NCBI RefSeq assembly: GCF_964355755.1
Contig: NC_092673.1
Span: 2,733,001-2,797,000, forward strand
Source: Antedon mediterranea
Lineage: Eukaryota > Echinodermata > Crinoidea > Comatulida > Antedonidae
Direction of reading: 5' to 3'
DNA: 64,000 bases
The translations under genes were made by a program, and so were the position numbers. The notes below the pieces were generated by a model, which made no database searches, had not been told where the DNA came from, and was given only the letters and a program-made list of their open reading frames with translations. This document shows, one piece after another, positions 40,384 to 61,199 of this stretch (the first letter of the stretch is position 1; each line of letters starts with the position of its first letter).

Positions 40384-42263
40384 CGGTGGCCCACAACTGT
40401 CACGCATACTATAACACAGAATCACACAATTAAAGAAGGAATTACACAATTAAAGAAGGAATCACACAATTAAAGAAGAAATCGCACAATTAAAAAAGAA
40501 ATCGCATATAAACAAAAGAAAGCATGAAAATACAAAACGAAATGCACAAATAAAGAAGAAACGCACAATTAAAGAAGAGCTAAGCACAATTAAAGAAGTC
40601 CGCAACAAATTCGAAAGCTCCTCGCACAATTAAAGAAGTCTGCAACAAATTTGAAAGCCCCTCGCACAATTAAAGAAGTCCGCAACAAATTCGAAAGCTC
40701 CTCGCACAATTAAAGAAGTCCGCAACAAATTCGAAAGTACCTCACACACAATTAAAGTACAGTAGTCCGTATGGAACGCCATTGCTGCCTCCGGCAGGAA
40801 ACTTTAATTCTATTCGGCTCTTTTACCATTACGTTCGGCTCTTTTAGCATTCGGCGCATTTCTATTCGGCCCATTTACCATTACGTTCGGCTCTTTCAGC
40901 ATTCTGCTCTTTTTTATTCGGCCCATTTACCATTACGTTCGGCTCTTTCAGCATTCGGCTCTTTTTAATTCGGCCCTTTTTTATTCGGCTCTTTCTGCAT
41001 TACGTTCGGCTCTTTTTGATTTGGCCCTTTTTTATGCGGCGCAATTAAATTCTAACCTTTTACATGGGGTCAAATGGAAGAAAATCAACGGCTGGAAATG
41101 AGTCTATGAAAAGTTTACAAAACATATAGATGCAGCATGTAGAGTGTTTGGTTGGTTGAATTAAATGAATTTGAAGGCTATTTCAATATAACTAAATCAT
41201 TTTATTGACATGATTAATGTGTTAGTTAGAGAACTTGCAATTGTCCCACCTTATTGACCATTTTGAGAGAGAAAAGGTTTGATTTATGGCCTAGGCTAGC
41301 TAGGCCTCGCCTAGTGTCAGCCAAACATTTAATAATAATAATTTACCCTTTCTCTTCCAAAATTTGTTAAAAGATGAATTAATTTAGGTTATTCAACACA
41401 TCTTTAATCGGTTGGCTACTCATGGTTGGCGCCATGATGATGAAATGTTTGTAAACTTTTCATAGACTCATTTCCAGTCGTTGATTTTCTTCCATTTGAC
41501 CCCATGTCAAAGGTTAGATTTTAATTGCGCCATATAAAAAAATGCCGATTTAAAAGGAGCCCAACGTAATGCAGAAAGAGCCGAATAAAAAAGGGCCGAA
41601 TCAAAAAGAGCCGAACGTAATGTTAAATGGGCCGAATAAAAAAGAGCCGAATGCTGAAAGAGCCGAACGTAATGGTAAATTGGCCGAATAAAAAAGAGCC
41701 GAAAGCTGAAAGAGCCGAACGTAATGGTAAAAAATGGGCCAAATAGAAATGAGCTGAATGCTGAAAGAGCCGTACGTAATGGTAAAAAGGCCGAATAGAA
41801 ATGCGCCGAATGGTAAAAGAGCCGAACGTAATGGTAAAAGAGCCGAATAGAATTAAAGTTTGCTGCTGCCGGAGGCAGCGATGGCGTTCCATATGGACTA
41901 CTGTACTCTAATTGTGCGAGGTACTTTCGAATTTGTTGCGGACTTCTTTAATTGTGCGAGGTACTTTTGATTTTGTTGCGAACTTCTTTAATTGTGCGAG
42001 GAGCTTTCGAATTTGTGCGGACTTCTTTAATTGTGCTTAGCTCTTCTTTATTTGTGCATTTCTTTTTATATTTTCATGCTTTCTTTTGTTTATATGCGAT
42101 TCCTTCTTTCTTTAATTGTGTGATTTCTTCTTTAATTATGTGATTCCTTCTTTAATTGTGTGATTTCTTCTTTAATTGTGTGATTCCTTCTTTAATTGTG
42201 TGATTCCTTCTTTAATTGTGTGAATATGATTTATATAGTGTGCGTGACAGTTGTGGGCCACCG
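40384..42263. mobile_element. Foldback transposon 2, abutting the first
   Basis: Same architecture and strand symmetry as its neighbour, 1,880 bp, sharing a single TA with it (40,382-40,383). That makes a perfect CCACCGTACGGTGG palindrome at the joint. Arms differ from element 1 by small indels and repeat counts, so it is a separate copy rather than a fresh duplicate. Right border TA at 42,264-42,265. Confidence 0.92.
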
Positions 42264-43166
42264 TATACATCGGACGTTAGGCGTTAAAAAAAATATGGCT
42301 CTCACTTTCCATAGAATACTGTACATATTCTCTTCCCTATCTCATCCTTAATGCTTAGTTTTTACTAGAGACGCAACACAAGGACGTAACGCAACGCAAC
42401 GTAAGTGAGTTGACCAATCACAAGCGATGGATTATTCGAACTATTGCTTGTCATTGGTCAACACACTTACTTGCGTTGCGTCCTAGTGGGAACCAAGCTT
42501 AAAAAAAACAATGTTCAGTGCCATGCACTATGTGCTGAAATACATTCCATATGATAACACTTTTCGCAGCTGTTGGTGTATAGAGTTCACCAGTTAAAAT
42601 AAAATTTGAAGAAACCATTGGTTTGTTAAAGCATGGGTTAAAGAAACATCCACCCAGGCATTTTTTTAAACACCCCATCCTTATTGTACGACAGTGTTCT
42701 CTCATTCCAAAATAAATGTTTACTGCTCTCTATATACTTAATATTCTTACATAATTGTGTTACACATATTGTGTACATCAATTGGTTTCAATTACTATAT
42801 ATTTTATAATAACAGTTATAATTATGTATAACTTGAAGAGATATCAGAATAAAATATAATTTAATATATGAAGTAAACTTGGTGGTGAAATTTGTTTTAT
42901 GTGTGTGTTTGTGTACACTATTTCTAGTGTAAAATCTTGTATCCCTATTGAGCTACCAGTGTTTGTACGACGTCACTAACATGTTGTACCAGCAGTTAAG
43001 TTTATTCATGAATTGTCTGTTTTATTATATTACAAATTACACAGTGTGATATGATAGTTAAAGTTGCTGGTTGTTGGGGACATTGTTAATTCAAAAACAA
43101 ATGCATAGACTAACTAAGACAACACTCCGGGTGTAGTCAATTATATACTTTAAGAAATCTTTAACC

Positions 43167-47081
<3,915 letters not shown>

Positions 47082-47084
<3 letters not shown>

Positions 47085-47224
47085 GCCTTGTCTAAACCAC
47101 CACACTGTATGCGACAACAAAATGTGATGTGCCCATATTTGGACATGATGTCATATCACTCCCATATTTGGGCACGTCACACTTTTTTTGTCAAAACTAG
47201 TTTGATAGTGTAGACAGAGCTTTA
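47082..47224. repeat. F1 MITE supplying the gene D stop codon
   Basis: Same arrangement as gene C: TCTTAAGCC at the junction of last codon and MITE end. Confidence 0.75.
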
Positions 47225-49833
47225 GTCACAGACAAAACTCTACAAGTTAAGGAATGTGCACATTTTGAATTTAGTTTGGTTATTGTAAAAATACCGAAAA
47301 TGTTATTGCTTACAGTTTGTATTAATGGAATAAAATAAAAGAAAATTAAGTATTATTAACCTTCTAATTAAAATCCTAGGGATTTATGGACATTTTGACT
47401 GTAAATTAATTACAATTTACAGTATATTTAATTGAAATACCTTGAATTAAATTGAAATATAGAATTTAGTCTAAATGATATATGAATTAAACTATAGTAA
47501 ACAAATACTAAAGTTGATTTTTGTTTGAAATTGTTTTCTTATTATATTCAAATTTAACCAACAATAAAATATAAATAACCTTCTTTGCCAAAGCAAATGT
47601 TTCGAGTCCTGCTGAAGTGATTTTATTTAGGTTACATACCAGTTATTGACAAAAAACACAATCGATCAACAACATCAAAATTAAGAGTCTATATTTAATT
47701 GTCACTTCGGAAAACGTGGTTCACAGTATTTTATTTTTGTTTTTTTGAGTCATTCAAAAATCAAATGGCACAAAATTAAACAGAACAAAAAAAATATCTT
47801 ATAGTTTAATGTTATTTTAATAAACTTAAAAAACTAAATTTTATCATAAATACATTATTATAATAATGTACCAGATTTTATGTTTTGTTTATTGGGAGAT
47901 AAGAGTATAATAAATCCCAGTGACTATGATAAATACAGAGGCTCTGGAAAATACATTTCTTGGTACCATTCTCATACTCCTAAAGAGCAATATACAGTGA
48001 ATTGCATATTTATATGCAATAAGTAGCAAAATATTATTAAATGTAAATATATACGACTCATAATATAAAGATAATTACCCTCCGTTTACAAAATCAATCA
48101 ATTGCTTTCTTCTTAAATCAAATTCGTAATAGATCACTTTAGGAAAATCCCTTGTAAAGTTTGATTCTCACTAGGACGCAACGCAGTGAAATGACCAATC
48201 ACAATGAAATAATTTGAATGATCATGATTGGTCAAATTACTTTTATCCTTGTGGGAACCAAGCTTATTGTATGCGTATAAGGGAATTCCCCATATGTACA
48301 ATAAAACAATGAAAAAACTTGTTTCTACCTTTAAAGGGGAATTCCGGGTTTCAAATTCATATTGCTTAATATACAATATAAGGATTTATAATTATATTTA
48401 TAATAACACCCTATATTTTCAGAAAAGGGTGAATCAGGTTTTGTAACAAATTGGTGTTACAGGACCTATTGTTAAAAATATAAATTGTAAACTCGGAGCT
48501 ACCCTTTAAGGTATTTATTTGACTCAATAGATGTATTTAACTTACACTAAAAAACACCTTGCAGTGATCTGCTCCCACTGTTGGCATATATACAGCAAGG
48601 AGTTTGAGGAGCTAGATCATCTGCTCAAAACAGCCCAGTCAAATACTCATCAGTTAACACCTCTGCTTTTTAAATTTTGTGTTTAACACTCCTATTCAAA
48701 GTATTTTGGTTGCAACGTACTAAACTGTGACCAAGTGATATTTATGCGTGGTTCCCACTAGAGACGCAACACGAAACGTATGGGATTTAACCAGTTACAG
48801 GCGATAAATTATTTGATGTGTAGCTTATCATTGGTCAACTCGCTTGCGTTGCATCCTAGTGGGAACCAAGCTTTACTCTCACTTTTATCAGATGTTAATT
48901 TTGGTAGTGGTATCACACACTATGCTCATGAAATTGTGACGAGTCAAAAAAAAAAAAAAAAATTTATAATATCTTTAAATTGAAGTGTGCCACGAAGTCA
49001 CCCCATGGCAGGAAAAGTATCAAATTAAAAAATACATATATTTGTATAATTTGTTGTACATACTACTAAAACAACAAATCTAAGGTCAAAAGATCAAAGT
49101 TCAATAATTGACCTTTTAACCTTAGAATTCTCTATACCAATGATCACAGACATAATGGAATGACGTTCATCTTGTCATACAAAAAAGCATCTTAAACGGG
49201 AATATTTATATATGCGGAAAACAATTAAAGCAGACAATGTAAAAAATTGTCGTCAAAGTTCAAATAAAACAAGACGCACAAACTGGTTTAAAATGGATTA
49301 TGTATTTCTGTTGAGTTTAAGGATTGAGATAAACTACAAATGGTATATATACCCACAATGCATTGTCAGTAATTAGGTATTGTTTACATGAATATTTCAA
49401 ATATAATAATCTTTGGCCACTTATGGCTACAGGTATTTAGGTCCTCATTTTCATACACGTTGTAGAAAAATTAACATCGCAAAGTTAATATCTTGGGTAT
49501 CAGAAAGCAAAGACAATAATAGCAGTCAGGGAGATTTGAACCCCCACAGGATATTAGTGAATTGTCAAAGTTGGTGAAGCATGACCAACATAAAAAATTG
49601 GTTATCCACTTCAAAATTCTTATGTTCTGGTAAGTGGAAATTATCGGCCAATATGTGAGATGCTCGGCAGCCAATAGATGCCACATAAGATTTAGTATTG
49701 TGTGTTTGTAACTGGTTTTAAATACGACTGTTATGATGTTTCTGAAATTCTTGTGAGCTCTATATTTTAGGCATAAGGATGATACAACCAATATGGTCAT
49801 TCACGATAAACTCCTCACCTTCATAAAGGTTAT
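47225..49833. other. Convergent intergenic region, gene D / ETF1
   Basis: An AATAAA near 47,328 can end gene D. The region to 49,187 is duplicated from unit 1; 49,188-49,833 is single-copy and probably includes the ETF1 3' UTR. No gene seen. Confidence 0.6.
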
Positions 49834-56151
<6,318 letters not shown>

Positions 56152-57079
56152 TTTCGACTATTTTTAAAATTTTTCTTCTATAAAAAGTTACTACCGACAA
56201 GTCAATTGATAAATAATTAAAATATGTGTACAACAGTTTAGTGGCAACAGACTGCCACCGATATCAGTGTTTTTATCAGTTTTAGATCTAAGCCTACACA
56301 CCAAGAAATTTACAGTATGAAAACAGCTGGTGTTCTTGATCTATACACAACACAGGCAATATCGACCTATCCCACGCACAGGCAGACAGACAGAGGAGAC
56401 ACACACAGGCGTTTGCGGTAAAACGACCAAAATGTATTCCTACCTTCGTGACAAACACGGGGCGGGAAAACGATACACTGAAAAGCTTACGAACGATAAT
56501 TTTGTTGGACAAAATGTCTTATAATCAACCTACTTTACAAGATGGTTGTTTACGTACATATTATTCTGACAAATTGTTATTTCACAATTTTTAGCAACAA
56601 AGCATGACAGAAACACCATGAACAAAATTTCGTACATGTGATGAAAGGATGTCGTGAGCGCCCTTACGTCATAAGGCCCATTAACTTGTGTCTAGGGGTG
56701 AAATAAAAGTGCTATACTATTATAAAATTAAAACAAATTATATTATCCATTTACATTTATACTAACTCCTTTATAACACATTATAAAATAAATAATACAT
56801 CTATTAATAATATAAGTAATGATAATAATATTGTATTATAAATAAGTATATTTCCTTATTACATAAAATAAAAATGGAATGTCTCAAAAGACCAAATTTT
56901 CTAACGCCCTCTATGTTATTTAAATTTATCAAAACGAGGTCGAGGTGAAAAATATTACTTCCGGGGTATTTTCGAAAGTAAACATTGGAGCATGTTCATT
57001 TCTCTCGATTAACAAAATGTGGACCAAGAATATGTTTTAAATGTTTATTGTGAAATAATGTCAGTAAATAAAGGCTAAT
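56152..57079. promoter_or_regulatory. Shared head-to-head promoter region, ETF1 / PSTK
   Basis: 928 bp separate the two start codons, with no other gene. No TATA in the expected place for either gene, and no element I can name confidently. A bidirectional promoter is inferred from geometry only. Confidence 0.6.
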
Positions 57080-59841
57080 ATGACACGAAAGTGTTTAATA
57101 ATTATTCTATGTGGTATTCCAGCAGTAGGAAAATCAACGTTCGCAATAGATTTATTAGAAAAATTAAAAACCAATGATGCTGATGAGCTTAGAAAAGTAG
57201 CCACTACGTGGGTTTGTTTTGATGATATTATCCCAAACGATGGTCTTGATGTAGAGTATCTGGTGTCAAATCCAAACGATGTAAGGGCCTAGAGTTTTTA
57301 CTAATTTATTAGTAAAAAATGTGTATGATATTAATGCATAATATAATAATATAATACTGCTTTACTGTTCGGGAGATGCGGAGCATTGTTTGTAATATCC
57401 TTCGTGATTCGTAATATCCTTCGTAATTCGTAATATTGCAGGATCCTTCAGATGAGATGTTGAGCAGTTCAAACAACCATGTATGCATGTGAAAAATAAA
57501 CTTTCATACTAATATTATTTAATCAGTATTTTTAAAATGTTCTATTATCTGGTTACAGGAATCAAAGCGTCATGGGATTTGGAAAGAATATCGAATAAGT
57601 ATACTAAGAACAGTTGATGAGATTATATCCAAGATTGTTAAAGATGGTGCGCCACTATTGACTGAACAACCAGAACAAGATGATGGAACGGACAATATTT
57701 ATAAATATGTACGAACGAAAGTCCAGAAGCAGTTCAAATCAAGCTTACAAAAATTTCTCAAAACGAATGGATGTAGTTGTAGTGACAGTAAAGATGAAAA
57801 TTATGAGATGGGGACATTTTTGGATCAAGATGTTTTAAATAATACCAATTTTATCTTTATTTTAGATGATAATTTTTATTACAAAAGTATGAGATATCAA
57901 TATTTTCAAATTTGTAAAAAATGTAAGTATAGTACATACAATGTTAACTTTTGACTTATAATTATTTTAAAGTAAGAAAAATCATTTTCTCAACACTTTA
58001 TCTTCTTTTTTGGTTTCAGATAGTATTTCTTTTTGTCAGATTCAAATTAATTGTCCACTAGAAGTTGCTGTCATCAGGAATCGCTCACGAAGAAGCAGAG
58101 TTGCAGATGACACAATCATTGACATGGCAACTAGATTTGAAGCACTAAGTGGCAGCGGCAAAGATTCCTGGGAAATGATGTCAATTGAAATAGATGGCAG
58201 TAAAGAACTGACTGAAGACACTTGGTAATTCAGGCAATCAATGCATACTGCACATAATTATTTTCACACAATGCTTTGGTTTTGTCATTCTTTACAATTG
58301 CACACCGTCTAAACTCTTAACATTAACAATCTTTCGCATAGCATATGAATGATGTAATTTCCACCTAGTTCGAGCCTTGTGGTTGTAACGCTTTAGAGAA
58401 AATTTATTTAAGTGCTATACAAAAGACAATTAGTATTATTTAATCCAATCCAACTTTGGATACTTAGCGAGAATATATTAAATGGGTGTGCTACTGTACA
58501 CCTAGGTTTATTGTTATCATTACCATACCCAGTCTGTCTAAACCTAACCCTAAAGATAATCTCAGCCATTTGAACAATCTTCTGCAATAAAACATATTTA
58601 CATAGAAAATTAGTATTAAGTATGTGTGTATGTAGTATGTCTTCATGTAGTTTTCTTTGTTCCAATTATTTTTGTATAGGCTTACTGTTTTTGCATTGGT
58701 ACAAAAAGCATGGTCTCATCCAGTACCACCAGTTGAAGTTGAAGACCATCTACAAAAAGTCTGTTTAGAAATTATATTATAAGATTATTATCAGATTTGA
58801 ATTAAATATGAGTGGAGTTGTGGCTTGGTGGTTATGATGCTTGGCTACCAATCCAAGGGTCCTGGGTTCGAATCCTGTCATAAATCACAAATTACAACTG
58901 CACTCACAAAGACTTGTAATAAGACTTTGTGTATGGGAGCATCTTGTGTATTTGTGTCTTACAAAACAATATAATTAATTTAAAGTTAAATGATAGTGAT
59001 GTTCTTTTAAGGTTTTCCTCCAATCTAATTATTTTTCATATCTTTCAAACTTAAAGGAACTCAACTTATTGAGATTCAAAACAATATGTATTAAATGTAA
59101 ATTGAAAAGAGTGATGCCATTTAGATATTCAAATTCTTGTATTTAATTTTTGCAATTTCAGGAGGAAAGCAGACTCGGTTGTTTAAAGAGCATAATCCAC
59201 CAAGGAGATCAAACTCTAAGACGGCTGATTAGTGAGAAGATGAAGATGAATAAAGGTTAGTATTATCTATGGATTGGTTCAAGATGCTTCATTCAGTAAT
59301 CATAGGATTATAAATTAGATGTTAAAATGTCAGAAATCTCGATACATTCTCATTATTTAAAATATTGATTTGATAAATGTTATACAACATTAATGACAAT
59401 TTTGATGATGGATTCCAAAAATTGATATTTTTAATTATTTAAAAAAAATATATTTGAATTTCTATATTTTTGCAATAAAATTCATTTTGTAATATGTATT
59501 TTTATACAGGATAACATAAATTGTTATATCATCACTTTGCAAAGGAGCGAAAATATTCCGTAACAAGTATATTCACGTTTTCACAACAAAAAGCCCCCTC
59601 AAATGTTCTGTCTTTAACCCTTCAGGAAATAATAAATATGATGTAACTTGCCTTTATAGAAGAGGGAATGCCTAAATCACAGATGAAAGTACAATCGTTG
59701 AAACTAAACCAGGCCAGACAAGAAATCTTGGAATCACTACGAGAAGGCACATTAACACCCCAATTATCAGATGACTGGGATATCGAAAATAAGTTGCGTG
59801 CAATTTTTAATCAACATCTTGACGAACATAAGAAAGTTTAA
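57080..59841 (+). CDS. PSTK: O-phosphoseryl-tRNA(Sec) kinase, complete
   Basis: Seven exons: 57080-57280, 57442-57480, 57559-57922, 58020-58224, 58680-58758, 59162-59255 and 59660-59841; 1,164 bp, 387 aa. The P-loop GIPAVGKS is at 12-19, the second kinase signature LDDNFYYKSMRY near 182-193, and CQIQINCPLE follows. The C-terminal HQGDQTLRRLI is also typical. The enzyme phosphorylates Ser-tRNA(Sec) with ATP, after which SEPSECS converts it to Sec-tRNA(Sec), so the organism probably makes selenoproteins. Exon 2 is a 39-bp in-frame microexon (DPSDEMLSSSNNH), and exon 3 adds a polar stretch, making the protein about 40 residues longer than in mammals. The upstream in-frame region offers no better ATG. 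Confidence 0.95.
58812..58985 (+). repeat. tRNA-derived SINE (PSTK intron 5)
   Basis: A-box TGGCTTGGTGG and B-box GGTTCGAATCC stand in tRNA spacing and the anticodon-arm region can pair, but there is no clean acceptor stem. An unrelated tail of about 100 bp follows. A SINE rather than a functional tRNA. Confidence 0.7.
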
Positions 59842-60710
59842 ATGAACAGTTTTCAAAATAATTATTCAATATCGGCTGTTCTCAAATTTTTGTCTGGCTA
59901 TTATTTTCATTATGATCCAGAGTCCTTGTTTTCAACCATAAGGGAGCTTTCGAAATAGCAACACGGGTTAGTAGAGACACGCAAGTCAGAAACAACCCTG
60001 CATTGCCTTCCTCCAGGCAATGGCAAATCGCTGAAATTTTCTTGTATCCGCATGCGCATTATAAATTGCATGCTCGGTTGCGTGTCGCACACCGTCACGT
60101 TACCCGTTTCGAAAGCTCCCCAAGTCGTCTTCAAATATTCTTCATTAACTGACTTAAAACTAGGATGTACAAATGATAAATATTAATTAACATTGTCACT
60201 TTTATAATAAATTTATTATTTCAAAACAAAATATTGATGGATCGGCTAGTGTATACAATTGCAATACTGACCTTTTATTTCAATGACTTAAGGAGCTTAA
60301 TTGCTTTTTATTTCAATGACTTAAGGAACACACTTGCCCCTTTTTTTCAATGACTTAAGGCTCTCGCTTGGATTTTTGTTGTGGAGATCACATAGCAAAC
60401 TACACCAATTTTTAATGAAAAATCAAAATATGATGTGTTGGTTTATCATTTAAGATAAACTTTAAAAAAGAAACAAACAAAAGAAAAATTATTGTTTTTT
60501 TTTAAATGGAAGTTCATTAAATAATGAGGCAGATACATAGAAATTATAAAGTAAAGCCTTTTTAAACCCTGTACTTTTAAAAGTACTGAAGGCCATAGCA
60601 ACGGTCACAGCAACCAAAGTGTTTCAGTTGACCACTGGACAAAGGAGATAGATGGAGGTAGGCTTAGAAAACAAGAATTTAAAACTACTATGATGATGAA
60701 GTCAGTCAGT

Positions 60711-60849
60711 TAAGCTATGTCTACACTATCAAACTTTATGTGACAAAAAATTTGATGTGCCCATATATGGCCATGCTGATATCATATTACTACTATATTT
60801 GGGAATATCACTACCATATTTGGGTATTTTTAGTGTAGACAGAGCTTTA
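60711..60849. repeat. F1 MITE
   Basis: Left end TGTCTACACTATCAAAC intact, right end GTGTAGACAGAGCTTTA. Confidence 0.85.
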
Positions 60850-60949
60850 CAGGTTGCTATATCATGTGTATCGTTCCCTCAAATAGATAATAGATATCAT
60901 GCATCCTTACGAGGCCTTCGTAGCAATATTGTTGTTTGGGTATGAACAT

Positions 60950-61015
60950 GGAATTGAACCCAAACATTTGTGGTTAAGAAATTAGCACCAAGCTACAGCT
61001 GCTACTCTAAATAAA
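60950..61015 (-). repeat. tRNA-like SINE fragment
   Basis: Minus strand has A-box-like TAGCTTGGTGCT and B-box GGTTCAATTCC. Confidence 0.45.
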
Positions 61016-61199
61016 CCGGATATTTCAACCAGATATTTTAACCGGATATTTTCAGACTTAATCAGTCAATCATCATGAAACCTCATGTCATGTCTATTAA
61101 CATTTTGTTTCATTCAACTGAAAGGACTTAAATTCAATAAATGCGCCACATAGCTTATTTATATAACTTGATTTGACCTTTGACACTCGACATTGTCTT

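Larger units (their letters stand above)
59842..61199. other. Convergent intergenic region, PSTK / AUP1
   Basis: Contains three short repeats of TTTCAATGACTTAAGG (60,279-60,361), paired GAGCTTTCGAAA and TTTCGAAAGCTC ends (about 59,944 and 60,106: a short inverted-repeat element), an F1 MITE and SINE debris. No gene. Confidence 0.6.

Noticed and set aside
38785-41892. Several 65-120-codon frames with FGSFTITFGSF-like repeats
   Set aside because: They lie in foldback-transposon arms and arise from short CGGCTCTTTT-type repeats; they recur in mirrored orientation.
58812-58885. Functional tRNA gene
   Set aside because: A and B boxes are present, but no 7-bp acceptor stem and a SINE-like tail; better read as a tRNA-derived SINE.
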